Positions 24,765 to 31,832 of a stretch of 34,125 nt of DNA are shown here, in pieces; positions within the stretch are counted from its first letter, which is position 1; the number at the start of each line of letters is the position of its first letter. The translations under genes and the position numbers were made by a program. Below the pieces are notes generated by a model. That model was given only the letters and a program-made list of their open reading frames with translations, was not told the origin of the DNA and made no database searches. Source of the DNA: an uncultured Cohaesibacter sp. (lineage in GTDB: Bacteria; Pseudomonadota; Alphaproteobacteria; Rhizobiales; Cohaesibacteraceae); contig NZ_OY759861.1 of the NCBI RefSeq assembly GCF_963662805.1, positions 1 through 34,125 on the forward strand, read 5' to 3'.

Positions 24765-26093
24765 TCAGTTGACCATCAGCAACACGATGTCCGGGAAAAG
24801 CAGCATGACGGCGAGCACCATGAGCTGCATCACGATGAAGGGCAGCAGCGACGAGAAGATGTCGCCAAGACTGATCTCCGGAGGTGCGACGCCCTTGAGA
24901 TAAAAGGCTGCAGGGCCAAAGGGCGGGCTGAGGAACGAGACCTGCATGTTGACGGCAAAGAGGATGCCGAACCAGATCGGGTCATAGCCAAGCTGGACAA
25001 TGATCGGCACGAAGATCGGCAGGGTCAGCATGGCGATGCCGATCCAGTCGAGGAACAGGCCGAGCACCAGAAGGATCAGCATCATCACAAGAATGATGAC
25101 AATCGGTGCCGCATCAAGTCCAAGGATGGTGTTGGAGACGAAGCGGTTGCCACCCATCAGGTTGTAGACCCCGACGAGGGTCGCCGCGCCAATCCCGATC
25201 CAGATGATCATGCCGCAGGTGGTCAGGGTCTGCATGGCACTTTCGTGCACAAGCTTGAAATTGAGTTCCTTGCGGATGAGCGTTGCGGCGAGAACGCCAA
25301 ACACACCCATCGCGGCGGCTTCCGTGACCGAGGCAATCCCGGCATAGATGGTCCCGAGCACCATGAAGGCAATGGCTGCGGGCAGAAGGATCGCCTTGAT
25401 GGCCTCTTTTCTGGCCTTGGCCTTTTCTTCGGGTGGCAGTGGCGGCATGGCAGGCGCCAGTTCCGGGTTCATCAGGCAGCGGGTCAGCACGTAAGTCATG
25501 TAGAGACCGGCGAGCATGAGGCCCGGGATCACCGCAGCCACGAAGAGGTCGGCAATCGAGACCGACGCGATGAGACCATAGATGATCAGCACGATGGATG
25601 GCGGGATCATGGTGCCGAGCGAGCCACCACCACAGACGACGCCGATGGCGATCTTGCGGTCATAGCCGAGGCGCAGCATCTGCGGCAGGGCAAGGATGCC
25701 CAGAAGGACGATCTCACCGCCGATAATGCCCGACATGGCAGCCAGAAAGACCGCAACGATCAGGGTCTGGACGGCGACGCCGCCGGGCAACCGTCCGGCC
25801 AGCACCCGCATCCCCGAGAAGAGATCCTTGGCGATCCCTGATCGGTCAAGAAGCGAGGCCATGAAGACGAACATGGGCACCGCGACAAGGGAATATTCCG
25901 TGACGAACCCGAAGACCCGGGCGGTGACAAGCGGGATGGCATTGGGGCCAAACCAGCCGATGGTGAAGATGAAGGCGACAAGGCCCGTAACAAAAGCAAG
26001 TGGCAGACCGGTGAGCAGCAGCAGAAAGATGCTGCCGACGAGCACATAGGTGCCCCATTCGATCCCGAGTGCCTGTAATCCTAGACCGCCCAT
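24765..26093 (-). CDS. TRAP transporter large permease subunit, DctM type
   Basis: Sodium-coupled membrane subunit of a tripartite ATP-independent periplasmic transporter, 442 residues with about 12 hydrophobic helices. Typical segments are GLPLAFVTGLVAFIF, MSGIIGGEIVLLGILALP, GGGSLGTMIPPSIVLIIYGL and SVTEAAAMGVFGVL. A cytoplasmic charged loop (PPEEKAKARKEAIKA) lies near the middle. Its ATG shares a base with the TAA of the small-subunit gene (TAATG), so the two subunits are translationally coupled. With the sugar-acid enzymes beside it, an aldonate is the likely cargo. Confidence 0.95.
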   Translation of the reverse strand: MGGLGLQALGIEWGTYVLVGSIFLLLLTGLPLAFVTGLVAFIFTIGWFGPNAIPLVTARVFGFVTEYSLVAVPMFVFMASLLDRSGIAKDLFSGMRVLAGRLPGGVAVQTLIVAVFLAAMSGIIGGEIVLLGILALPQMLRLGYDRKIAIGVVCGGGSLGTMIPPSIVLIIYGLIASVSIADLFVAAVIPGLMLAGLYMTYVLTRCLMNPELAPAMPPLPPEEKAKARKEAIKAILLPAAIAFMVLGTIYAGIASVTEAAAMGVFGVLAATLIRKELNFKLVHESAMQTLTTCGMIIWIGIGAATLVGVYNLMGGNRFVSNTILGLDAAPIVIILVMMLILLVLGLFLDWIGIAMLTLPIFVPIIVQLGYDPIWFGILFAVNMQVSFLSPPFGPAAFYLKGVAPPEISLGDIFSSLLPFIVMQLMVLAVMLLFPDIVLLMVN

Positions 26094-26689
26094 TAGTCTT
26101 CGCGCTCCTCTGATGTCTTGCTATCGTCCGCAGCCGTGCCAACGTCCCGAATGGACTTGAAGAGATGCAGAAGCGTCTGAAGCGTCATGATGGCGAGGGC
26201 CGTCAGGATGATGCCTTTCGTGAGTGCGGGGAATGGCGGGTTCCAGCTGGTGCCGGACCGCTCGAAGCTCCACTCGCCCAGCGGATTGTGGGACGCACGC
26301 CAGAACATAACATAGGCGGCGTAGGTCATTCCCATGGCAAAGAACAGCGTGATGACACTGTTGAACAGATCGAGCCAGCGACGGATGCGGGGCGAGACCG
26401 TGTCATAGATGATGCGCACCCTGATGTGCTTGTCCTTGGCCATGGCCACCGGCCCGCCCAGAGCGAACAGGATGGCGATCATGAAGACCACAGTTTCATG
26501 CACCCAGGATGTCGGGCTGTCGAAGACATAGCGCGAGATAACCTCGATCACGCTGATGCCCATGGCGATGAACACCAGCCAGGCGACACCGCGTCCGCAC
26601 CAGTTGATGGCGGCGTCCAGAGGAGTGCGGATCTCTCCGTCTGTGCCGGATGGAGCTGCCGGGGCAGCGATTTGCTGATCTTGTGACAT
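26093..26689 (-). CDS. TRAP transporter small permease subunit, DctQ type
   Basis: Four-helix membrane protein that partners DctM. The start ATG at 26689 (MSQDQQIAAPAAP) has AAGG seven bases upstream; a longer reading from further upstream lacks this and adds an arginine-rich stretch untypical of the family. That gives 198 residues. The helix pairs include GVAWLVFIAMGISVIEVISRY and HETVVFMIAILFALGG, then KDKHIRV, a DctQ signature. The C-terminal tail is charged. The stop codon overlaps the start of the large subunit. Confidence 0.93.
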   Translation of the reverse strand: MSQDQQIAAPAAPSGTDGEIRTPLDAAINWCGRGVAWLVFIAMGISVIEVISRYVFDSPTSWVHETVVFMIAILFALGGPVAMAKDKHIRVRIIYDTVSPRIRRWLDLFNSVITLFFAMGMTYAAYVMFWRASHNPLGEWSFERSGTSWNPPFPALTKGIILTALAIMTLQTLLHLFKSIRDVGTAADDSKTSEERED

Positions 26690-26818
26690 TGGACGACCTT
26701 GAGATGCGACCGTGAGCCTGCGCGTGATGCGCCTGCGCCAAGTGCGGATGTTGACCGGATCGGATCCGGCGGACACACCCTGCCTTTTGTCATGTCTTGT
26801 ATGGGGGCTTGCACTGGA

Positions 26819-26846
26819 ATGAGGCAGGCGCGATGACCTGCCTCAT
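26819..26846 (-). other. Intercistronic stem-loop after the TRAP binding-protein gene
   Basis: ATGAGGCAGG (26819-26828) and CCTGCCTCAT (26837-26846) form a perfect ten-pair stem with an eight-base loop, 12 bases after the dctP-like stop. No T run follows on the minus strand. It probably stabilises the binding-protein mRNA and reduces read-through into the permease genes. Confidence 0.6.
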
Positions 26847-26857
26847 GTCCGATGATG

Positions 26858-27889
26858 CTACATAAGGTTCCGTGCGGTCAGGAAGGTGACGACAGAATCG
26901 TAGACTTTCTGGGTCAGCTCGTTTTTCTTGGCCCAGTTGGCCCATTCTTCCTTGGCAATGTTGCGGAACTTCTTGCGCTCTTCGGGAGCCATATCGATGA
27001 TCTCGATGTTGGGGTCCTTGCGCGCTTCGGCGACAGCAACGAGATCACGACCCTTGAGCTGGAAGACCAGATCATAGGCAAGGGCATCGGTAGCCACTTC
27101 GAGGGTCTTCTTGATGTCAGCCGGCAGGCCGTCCCAGATGTCCTTGTTGATGGACACGGCCACCATCGGCAGGGAATGGAAGCCCGGATAGCTCGGGTAG
27201 GTCGCAAACTGATGCAGGCCCTGAGCGTGGTTGGTCGAGAAGACGGTGTAGTCTGCCGCGTCGATCACGCCTTTTTCGAGACCGGTGTAGACTTCCGAGC
27301 CCGGCAGGTTCACAGGAGAAGCACCGGCCTTGGAGAAGATGTCATAGACCATGCCTTCCGGAGCACGAAGCTTCAGGCCCTTGAGGTCAGCCACGGTGCG
27401 GATCGGTTTTTTGGAAACGAAGGCTTCCAGACCGGTGGCAGCTGCTCCGATGAGATGCACTTTGTAAGGTTCGACCAGCTCGTTGTAGAGCTCTTCGCCA
27501 CCGCCATATTGCATATATTCGAGGAATTCGAGCGGATCGCCCCAAGCGCCGACGAGGTTGCCGAGCATGGAGAAGGCCGGGTTGAGACCGGAGAAGTAGC
27601 TCGGGTCGGTCAGGTGGCCCTGAAGAATGCCAGAACCGACGGCATCAAGGGTCTGGTTGTGCGGCACAACGGCACCGGTCGGAAGGATTTCGATTTTCAC
27701 CCGACCATCGGTCATGGCTTCAATGTTCTTGGCCCAGTTCTGCTTGATGATGAACTGAGGCTCGCCAGCGGTTTCGGATGTCTGGAACGTCCATTCGTAG
27801 TCTGCTGCAACCGCCTGTCCGGCCATAGCCAGTCCAAGCCCTGCAGCAATCAATCCTCCACTGAACCCGAATAGTTTCGAAACTTTCAT
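26858..27889 (-). CDS. TRAP transporter substrate-binding protein, DctP type
   Basis: Periplasmic receptor of the TRAP system, 343 residues with a signal peptide (residues 1-28, ending GQAVA, cleavage before ADYEW). The DctP fold is shown by LDAVGSGILQGHL, DLKGLKLRAPEGM with the carboxylate-binding Arg175, and GVIDAADYT. Its ribosome site AAGGAGGT is perfect and six bases from the ATG, consistent with abundant expression. It is followed by a stem-loop. Cargo is inferred to be D-galactonate, D-gluconate or a related aldonate from the enzymes in the same operon. Confidence 0.95.
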   Translation of the reverse strand: MKVSKLFGFSGGLIAAGLGLAMAGQAVAADYEWTFQTSETAGEPQFIIKQNWAKNIEAMTDGRVKIEILPTGAVVPHNQTLDAVGSGILQGHLTDPSYFSGLNPAFSMLGNLVGAWGDPLEFLEYMQYGGGEELYNELVEPYKVHLIGAAATGLEAFVSKKPIRTVADLKGLKLRAPEGMVYDIFSKAGASPVNLPGSEVYTGLEKGVIDAADYTVFSTNHAQGLHQFATYPSYPGFHSLPMVAVSINKDIWDGLPADIKKTLEVATDALAYDLVFQLKGRDLVAVAEARKDPNIEIIDMAPEERKKFRNIAKEEWANWAKKNELTQKVYDSVVTFLTARNLM

Positions 27890-27957
27890 TTGAGTACCTC
27901 CTTACTCACGTCTTTAGCCAGCGCGACGCACCGGCCTTTTATGACGAACCGTCCTCG

Positions 27958-28758
27958 CTACGGATCGGTCCGGGTTCCTCCTGCCCGGATTTGGGTCAGA
28001 ATTTCCTTTGCTCCCGGTGTGTCTTCGAAGCCCAGATCGTAACCGGTCTGACAGAGGATCCTCAGCGCCGCCGTATAGGCAGCCTCGGTGTCGCGCATCC
28101 GGATGCTCTCCATCAGGCGGCGATGCCGTTCCAGACTCTCTCTCAGTTCCTCCGCAGTTTCGTTACTGGTTCGAATGACAAGGAGAATGGCTGGTCGCAG
28201 AATATGAACGATCTGCGCCCAGACCAGATTGTGTGTCGCTCGATAGATCGCTTCATGAAAGGCGATGTCGGCGGTGGTGAAGAGATCGCGCTCGCCGTGG
28301 GAAGCGCGGCGTCCCCAATTCTGCTCCATGACCTCGAAGGCCTCTTCCATGGCCAGAAGATCGCGTGCATTGGCCCGGCTTGCCGCAAGAGACGCGATCA
28401 GGGGCTCGGTGGTGCGACGGAATTCGAATACGTCATGCAGAACTCCCAGATTGGGAGCGGCGTAATCGGCGATCCACTGGCTGACCTGGGAGTCGAGGAA
28501 ATTCCATTCGCGGAATTCCTGCACCGTGGTGCCCCGCCCGGCCTGACGCACAATGATGCCAAGGGTCTCCAGCGTCTTGAGCGCGGAACGGACCGAGGCG
28601 CGCGAGATATGAAATTGTGTCGCGATTTCAGTTTCAGGGGGGAGGACGGCACCGGGCTGCATTTCGCCCGAAAAGACCCGGCGCGCCATTTCTTCGGCAA
28701 CAAGGCTACCGACGGCGCGTGACGTGTTGGATTTGGTCGGGGTCGTTTGGTCGGTCAT
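27958..28758 (-). CDS. GntR family regulator, FadR/FCD subfamily, probable sugar-acid regulator
   Basis: 266-residue regulator with an N-terminal winged helix (LPPETEIATQFHISRASVRSALKTLETLGII, RQAGRGTTV) and a C-terminal FCD domain. The FCD metal ligands appear in TTADIAFHEAIYRATHN and ERHRRLMESI. FadR-type GntR proteins such as DgoR and GntR-like aldonate regulators repress sugar-acid genes and are released by the substrate or a 2-keto-3-deoxy product. It is the first gene on the minus strand of the sugar-acid cluster, 68 bases before dctP. A palindrome lies about 36 bases upstream of its start. The inducer cannot be deduced. Confidence 0.93.
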   Translation of the reverse strand: MTDQTTPTKSNTSRAVGSLVAEEMARRVFSGEMQPGAVLPPETEIATQFHISRASVRSALKTLETLGIIVRQAGRGTTVQEFREWNFLDSQVSQWIADYAAPNLGVLHDVFEFRRTTEPLIASLAASRANARDLLAMEEAFEVMEQNWGRRASHGERDLFTTADIAFHEAIYRATHNLVWAQIVHILRPAILLVIRTSNETAEELRESLERHRRLMESIRMRDTEAAYTAALRILCQTGYDLGFEDTPGAKEILTQIRAGGTRTDP

Positions 28759-28793
28759 GGGACGCTCGTTTATTTGTCAGATGAAGATAGATT

Positions 28794-28808
28794 AAATGTC
28801 AGACATTT
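28794..28808. promoter_or_regulatory. Palindromic operator candidate for the FadR-type regulator
   Basis: AAATGTCAGACATTT has perfect seven-base arms around one A. Related copies AAAATCAGACATTA (28817-28830) and TTGTCAGATGA (28774-28784) flank it. Repeated half-sites directly upstream of a GntR gene suggest autoregulation. Confidence 0.6.
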
Positions 28809-29133
28809 TCAATTTAAAATCAGACATTACAACCGAACCCTCTGACGTTTGGGCTCAAGTGGTCTGATTCTTCAAGATTAATGTAAGTCTCAGTCTGGGT
28901 ACAACTCCCTTAGGGCGAGGCCTCCCTCGATGCTCATGCCGGAGCGCTGAAGCACTGACTAAGACGTGACAAGAAAATTCCCTGAGCACACAACCCATGC
29001 GATGCAATAGCTCGCTTACCAGATAGTAGCGATTTTCTCAAAGCCGATTGGAATGACGAAAAAAGCGCGGGGCGGAGCCCTTGGTAGGACCGTGTAAAGC
29101 AACAGCCAAGAGAGCGGTGGGTAACGGTATTAA

Positions 29134-29147
29134 TTGATCATGATCAA
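29134..29147 (+). promoter_or_regulatory. FNR/FnrL-type box
   Basis: TTGATCATGATCAA is a perfect match to the FNR/FnrL/FixK consensus TTGAT-N4-ATCAA. It lies 106 bases before the first ATG of the Nfn/Kor-like operon, leaving room for a class II promoter with a start near 29182. This implies oxygen control of the downstream genes. Confidence 0.8.
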
Positions 29148-29252
29148 TGCAGCCCTTCCTTGTGGGCGTAGCGTTGGCTCACAGTGGTTCCTGCTGATTT
29201 TACCGGTACTTGGGTAAAACGGGAGGGGGCCGCTTTCACGGGAGGGAATATT

Positions 29253-30218
29253 ATGTCCGATCGCAACTCGGAGGGCGGTCGTACGATCGATGCGTCCATT
29301 GAAGGGACGCAGAACGGCTCGGGAGAAGATCCTGAACCGGGCTTTCCTATTGTCTCGAGAACAGACTTCTCAGAGACAACTTTTCTACTAGAAATCTTGC
29401 ATCCACAGCTCGCCAAGGCCGCAAGGCCGGGGCAATTCGTCATTGTCATGACCCATGACCACGGGGAACGCATTCCCCTGACGATCGCCGATTTCGACCG
29501 GGACAAGGGAACTGTCACCCTTGTCGTTCAGGCCGTTGGCAAATCAAGCCGCGAAATGCAGGCCATCAGTCAGAAAGGCGGAAAGATCTTCGCGATCGTA
29601 GGGCCAATGGGAATTCCAAGCGAAATTTCCCATGCGAAAAAGGTCATCTGCGTCGGCGGTGGCCTAGGGGTCGCCCCGATCTATCCGCAAGCAAGAGCTT
29701 TTAAAGATGCCGGTGCCCATGTCATCGGCATTGTCGGTTTCAGGAGCAGCAATCTCATTTTCTGGGAGGAAAAGTTCCGCGCAGTCTGTGACGAATTCAT
29801 CGTCTGCACGGATGACGGGTCTGCTGGCATGAAGGGCTTTGTCACCGACGGCATCAAACAGGCAATCGAGACCCATGGGGATATCGACGAAGTCGTCGCT
29901 ATCGGGCCACCCATCATGATGAGAGCCTGTGCCGAGACCACCAGACCCTATGGCGTCAAAACCATGGTCAGCCTCAACCCGATCATGGTTGATGGCACCG
30001 GAATGTGCGGCGGGTGCCGCGTCCGGGTGGATGATCGCATCAAGTTCGCCTGCGTCGACGGGCCAGACTTTGATGGTCATGCCGTAGACTTCGATGACCT
30101 CATGTCACGGCTGCATCGCTACAAGGCTGAAGAGCATGAAGCGATGGAACGCTATTCCGACAGCTGCCGCCGTCTGGCGATGGAGCCGTCCCCGACCATG
30201 CCTTTGGGAGGCAAGTGA
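29253..30218 (+). CDS. FAD/NAD(P)-binding ferredoxin reductase-like protein, NfnA/SudB type
   Basis: Flavoprotein of the dihydroorotate dehydrogenase electron-transfer (PyrK)/NfnA/SudB family that passes electrons between a pyridine nucleotide, FAD and a [2Fe-2S] cluster. ATG at 29253 has GGAGGG six bases upstream, giving 321 residues. FAD contacts lie around RIPLTIAD (73-80) and the nucleotide site around GGGLGVAP (135-142). The cluster ligands Asp247, Cys252, Cys255 and Cys267 follow D-x4-C-x2-C-x11-C, the unusual Asp-Cys3 pattern known for SudB/NfnA. An acidic, glycine-rich extension of about 30 residues precedes the family core. The next gene encodes the NfnB/SudA partner, three bases away. 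Confidence 0.9.
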   Translation: MSDRNSEGGRTIDASIEGTQNGSGEDPEPGFPIVSRTDFSETTFLLEILHPQLAKAARPGQFVIVMTHDHGERIPLTIADFDRDKGTVTLVVQAVGKSSREMQAISQKGGKIFAIVGPMGIPSEISHAKKVICVGGGLGVAPIYPQARAFKDAGAHVIGIVGFRSSNLIFWEEKFRAVCDEFIVCTDDGSAGMKGFVTDGIKQAIETHGDIDEVVAIGPPIMMRACAETTRPYGVKTMVSLNPIMVDGTGMCGGCRVRVDDRIKFACVDGPDFDGHAVDFDDLMSRLHRYKAEEHEAMERYSDSCRRLAMEPSPTMPLGGK

Positions 30219-30220
30219 CC

Positions 30221-31729
30221 ATGGTCCGCAAGACAATCAGAACCATTCCGCAAGAACGGGCGATCATGCCGGTTCTTGATCCGGAAACCCGTGCCAAATG
30301 CTTCGATGAAGTGGCGCACGGCTTCGACCTCGACAATGCCCTGCTCGAATGCGAGCGCTGCCTGATGTGCCCGGAACCGGCCTGCGTTTCCGGCTGCCCG
30401 GTCAGTATCGACATACCCGGGTTCATTTCCCGGATGCTCGACAAGGATTTCCGTGGGGCCTACGACCTGTTGACGGACGCCACCCAGTTGCCCGCCGTGT
30501 GCGGACGGGTCTGCCCGCAGGAAGACCAGTGCGAGGGTGTGTGCGCCGTTGGTGCGGGCACCGGTCTCGAGCCTGTGGCCATTGGCCGTCTTGAGCGTTT
30601 TCTTGGCGACAAGGCGATCCAGGAAGGCTGGAAGAAGGTGCATCACATCGAGCCAAACCGTTTCCGGGTTGCCATTGTCGGCTCCGGTCCGGCGGGCATG
30701 GCCTGCGCTGCAGACCTTGCCAAGGCTGGCTGCGCAGTCACGATCTACGAGGCTCTGCATGAGCCGGGTGGCGTGCTGCGCTATGGCATTCCCGAATTCC
30801 GCCTGCCCAACAAGGTGGTGGATGCTGAGATTGCCAATCTCAAGGCTCTCGGCGTCGAAATCCAGTGCAACATGCTGGTCGGACGCCTGTTCTCGATCGA
30901 GCAGATGGTCGGCGAGATGGGCTATGATGCCGTGTTCATCGGTGTTGGCGCGGGCACACCGCACTTCATGGACATCCCGGGCGAAAACCTCAACGGTGTA
31001 TTGTCGGCCAACGAACTGCTTACCCGTTGCAATCTGATGCATGCGGGCGACTTCCCCGGCTACGACACACCGCTTGGCCTTGGCAAGCGGATTGCCGTGA
31101 TCGGTGCGGGCAACACCGCGATGGATGCGATGCGGGTTTCGCTGCGCCTTGGGGCAGAGGAAGTGCATTGTGTCTACCGCCGGTCCGAGACCGAATGTCC
31201 GGCGCGGCGGGAAGAGCTGCATCACGCTCAGGAAGAAGGCATCGAATTCCATTGGCTGACCAATCCGGTCGAACTCCTCAGCGATGAGAAGAAGAATGTG
31301 CGGGCCATCCGCTGCATCAAGATGGAGCTTGGCGAACCGGATGCATCGGGCCGCAGGAGGCCGGTGCCAGTTCCGGGCAGCGAGTTCGACTTCGAGGCGG
31401 ATACGGTGGTCTATGCCATCGGCACCTCACCCAACCCGATCCTTGGTCAGACATCCAACGTGCGGCTCAACAAATGGGGCTATATCGATACGGATGACAC
31501 TCTGGCCACGTCGCTTGCGGGTGTCTATGCGGGTGGTGACATCGTCACCGGTGCCGCCACGGTCATTCAGGCCATGGGGGCGGGTCGCAAGGCAGCCCAC
31601 AGCATCCGGAACTATCTCGGGATCAGAGATTCGCAGGCGGTCTACAGACCCGAAGCGACCGGGTTCGAGAACAGCCTCTTCGGGATCGAGCTCACCGAGC
31701 AGAATTTCAATCCAATTCGACTGAGTTAA
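30221..31729 (+). CDS. NAD(P)-dependent flavoprotein, glutamate synthase small subunit-like (NfnB/SudA type)
   Basis: GltD-like iron-sulfur flavoprotein of 502 residues from ATG at 30221 (GGGAGG nine bases upstream). Two cluster-binding sets are visible: C47-x2-C50-x4-C55-x3-C59 and C94-x3-C98-x5-C104-x3-C108. The FAD site is VAIVGSGPAGMACA, with EPGGVLRYGIPEFRLP, and the NAD(P) site is IAVIGAGNTAMDAMR. The C-terminal YAGGDIVTGAATVIQAMGAGRKAA is typical. No glutamate synthase large subunit is adjacent; the NfnA/SudB-like gene upstream and 2-oxoacid oxidoreductase genes downstream instead suggest a low-potential electron-transfer enzyme (NADPH:ferredoxin or sulfide/polysulfide type). Which reaction it runs is inferred from context. 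Confidence 0.93.
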   Translation: MVRKTIRTIPQERAIMPVLDPETRAKCFDEVAHGFDLDNALLECERCLMCPEPACVSGCPVSIDIPGFISRMLDKDFRGAYDLLTDATQLPAVCGRVCPQEDQCEGVCAVGAGTGLEPVAIGRLERFLGDKAIQEGWKKVHHIEPNRFRVAIVGSGPAGMACAADLAKAGCAVTIYEALHEPGGVLRYGIPEFRLPNKVVDAEIANLKALGVEIQCNMLVGRLFSIEQMVGEMGYDAVFIGVGAGTPHFMDIPGENLNGVLSANELLTRCNLMHAGDFPGYDTPLGLGKRIAVIGAGNTAMDAMRVSLRLGAEEVHCVYRRSETECPARREELHHAQEEGIEFHWLTNPVELLSDEKKNVRAIRCIKMELGEPDASGRRRPVPVPGSEFDFEADTVVYAIGTSPNPILGQTSNVRLNKWGYIDTDDTLATSLAGVYAGGDIVTGAATVIQAMGAGRKAAHSIRNYLGIRDSQAVYRPEATGFENSLFGIELTEQNFNPIRLS

Positions 31730-31736
31730 ACCAGCG

Positions 31737-31763
31737 CCCGGATGCCAACAGCAGGCATTCGGG
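31737..31763 (+). other. Intercistronic stem-loop between the GltD-like and 2-oxoacid oxidoreductase genes
   Basis: CCCGGATGCC (31737-31746) pairs with GGCATTCGGG (31754-31763), ten pairs with one G-T wobble and a seven-base loop. There is no T run. It may be a processing site separating expression of the two halves of the operon. Confidence 0.5.
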
Positions 31764-31832
31764 GGGAAACGAACTGAGCATTTCGGGCCTCTCAGCAACG
31801 AGCGGGAATGCTCTTGAAACGGAAATGGACCA

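Larger units (their letters stand above)
28759..29252. promoter_or_regulatory. Divergent intergenic region between the sugar-acid regulator and the FNR-controlled operon
   Basis: About 490 bases without a gene. The left end holds palindromic GntR operator candidates (28794-28808 and nearby). The middle (about 28860-29130) shows no recognisable gene, tRNA, repeat or riboswitch. The right end carries an FNR-type box at 29134-29147. TTTTACC (29198-29204) and GGTAAAA (29213-29219) form a possible leader hairpin, and a strong ribosome site GGAGGG lies at 29241-29246. Confidence 0.6.

Noticed and set aside
23584..24903. Plus-strand open frame opposite dgoD and the end of dctM
   Set aside because: dgoD aligns residue by residue with the E. 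coli enzyme on the other strand; this frame is its shadow.
28860..29130. Possible small RNA or riboswitch in the large intergenic region
   Set aside because: No conserved core, terminator-linked structure or promoter could be recognised by eye.
30221..31729. Glutamate synthase small subunit (gltD)
   Set aside because: No large subunit is nearby and the direct partner is an NfnA/SudB-like protein, so the Nfn/Sud-type role is more likely.
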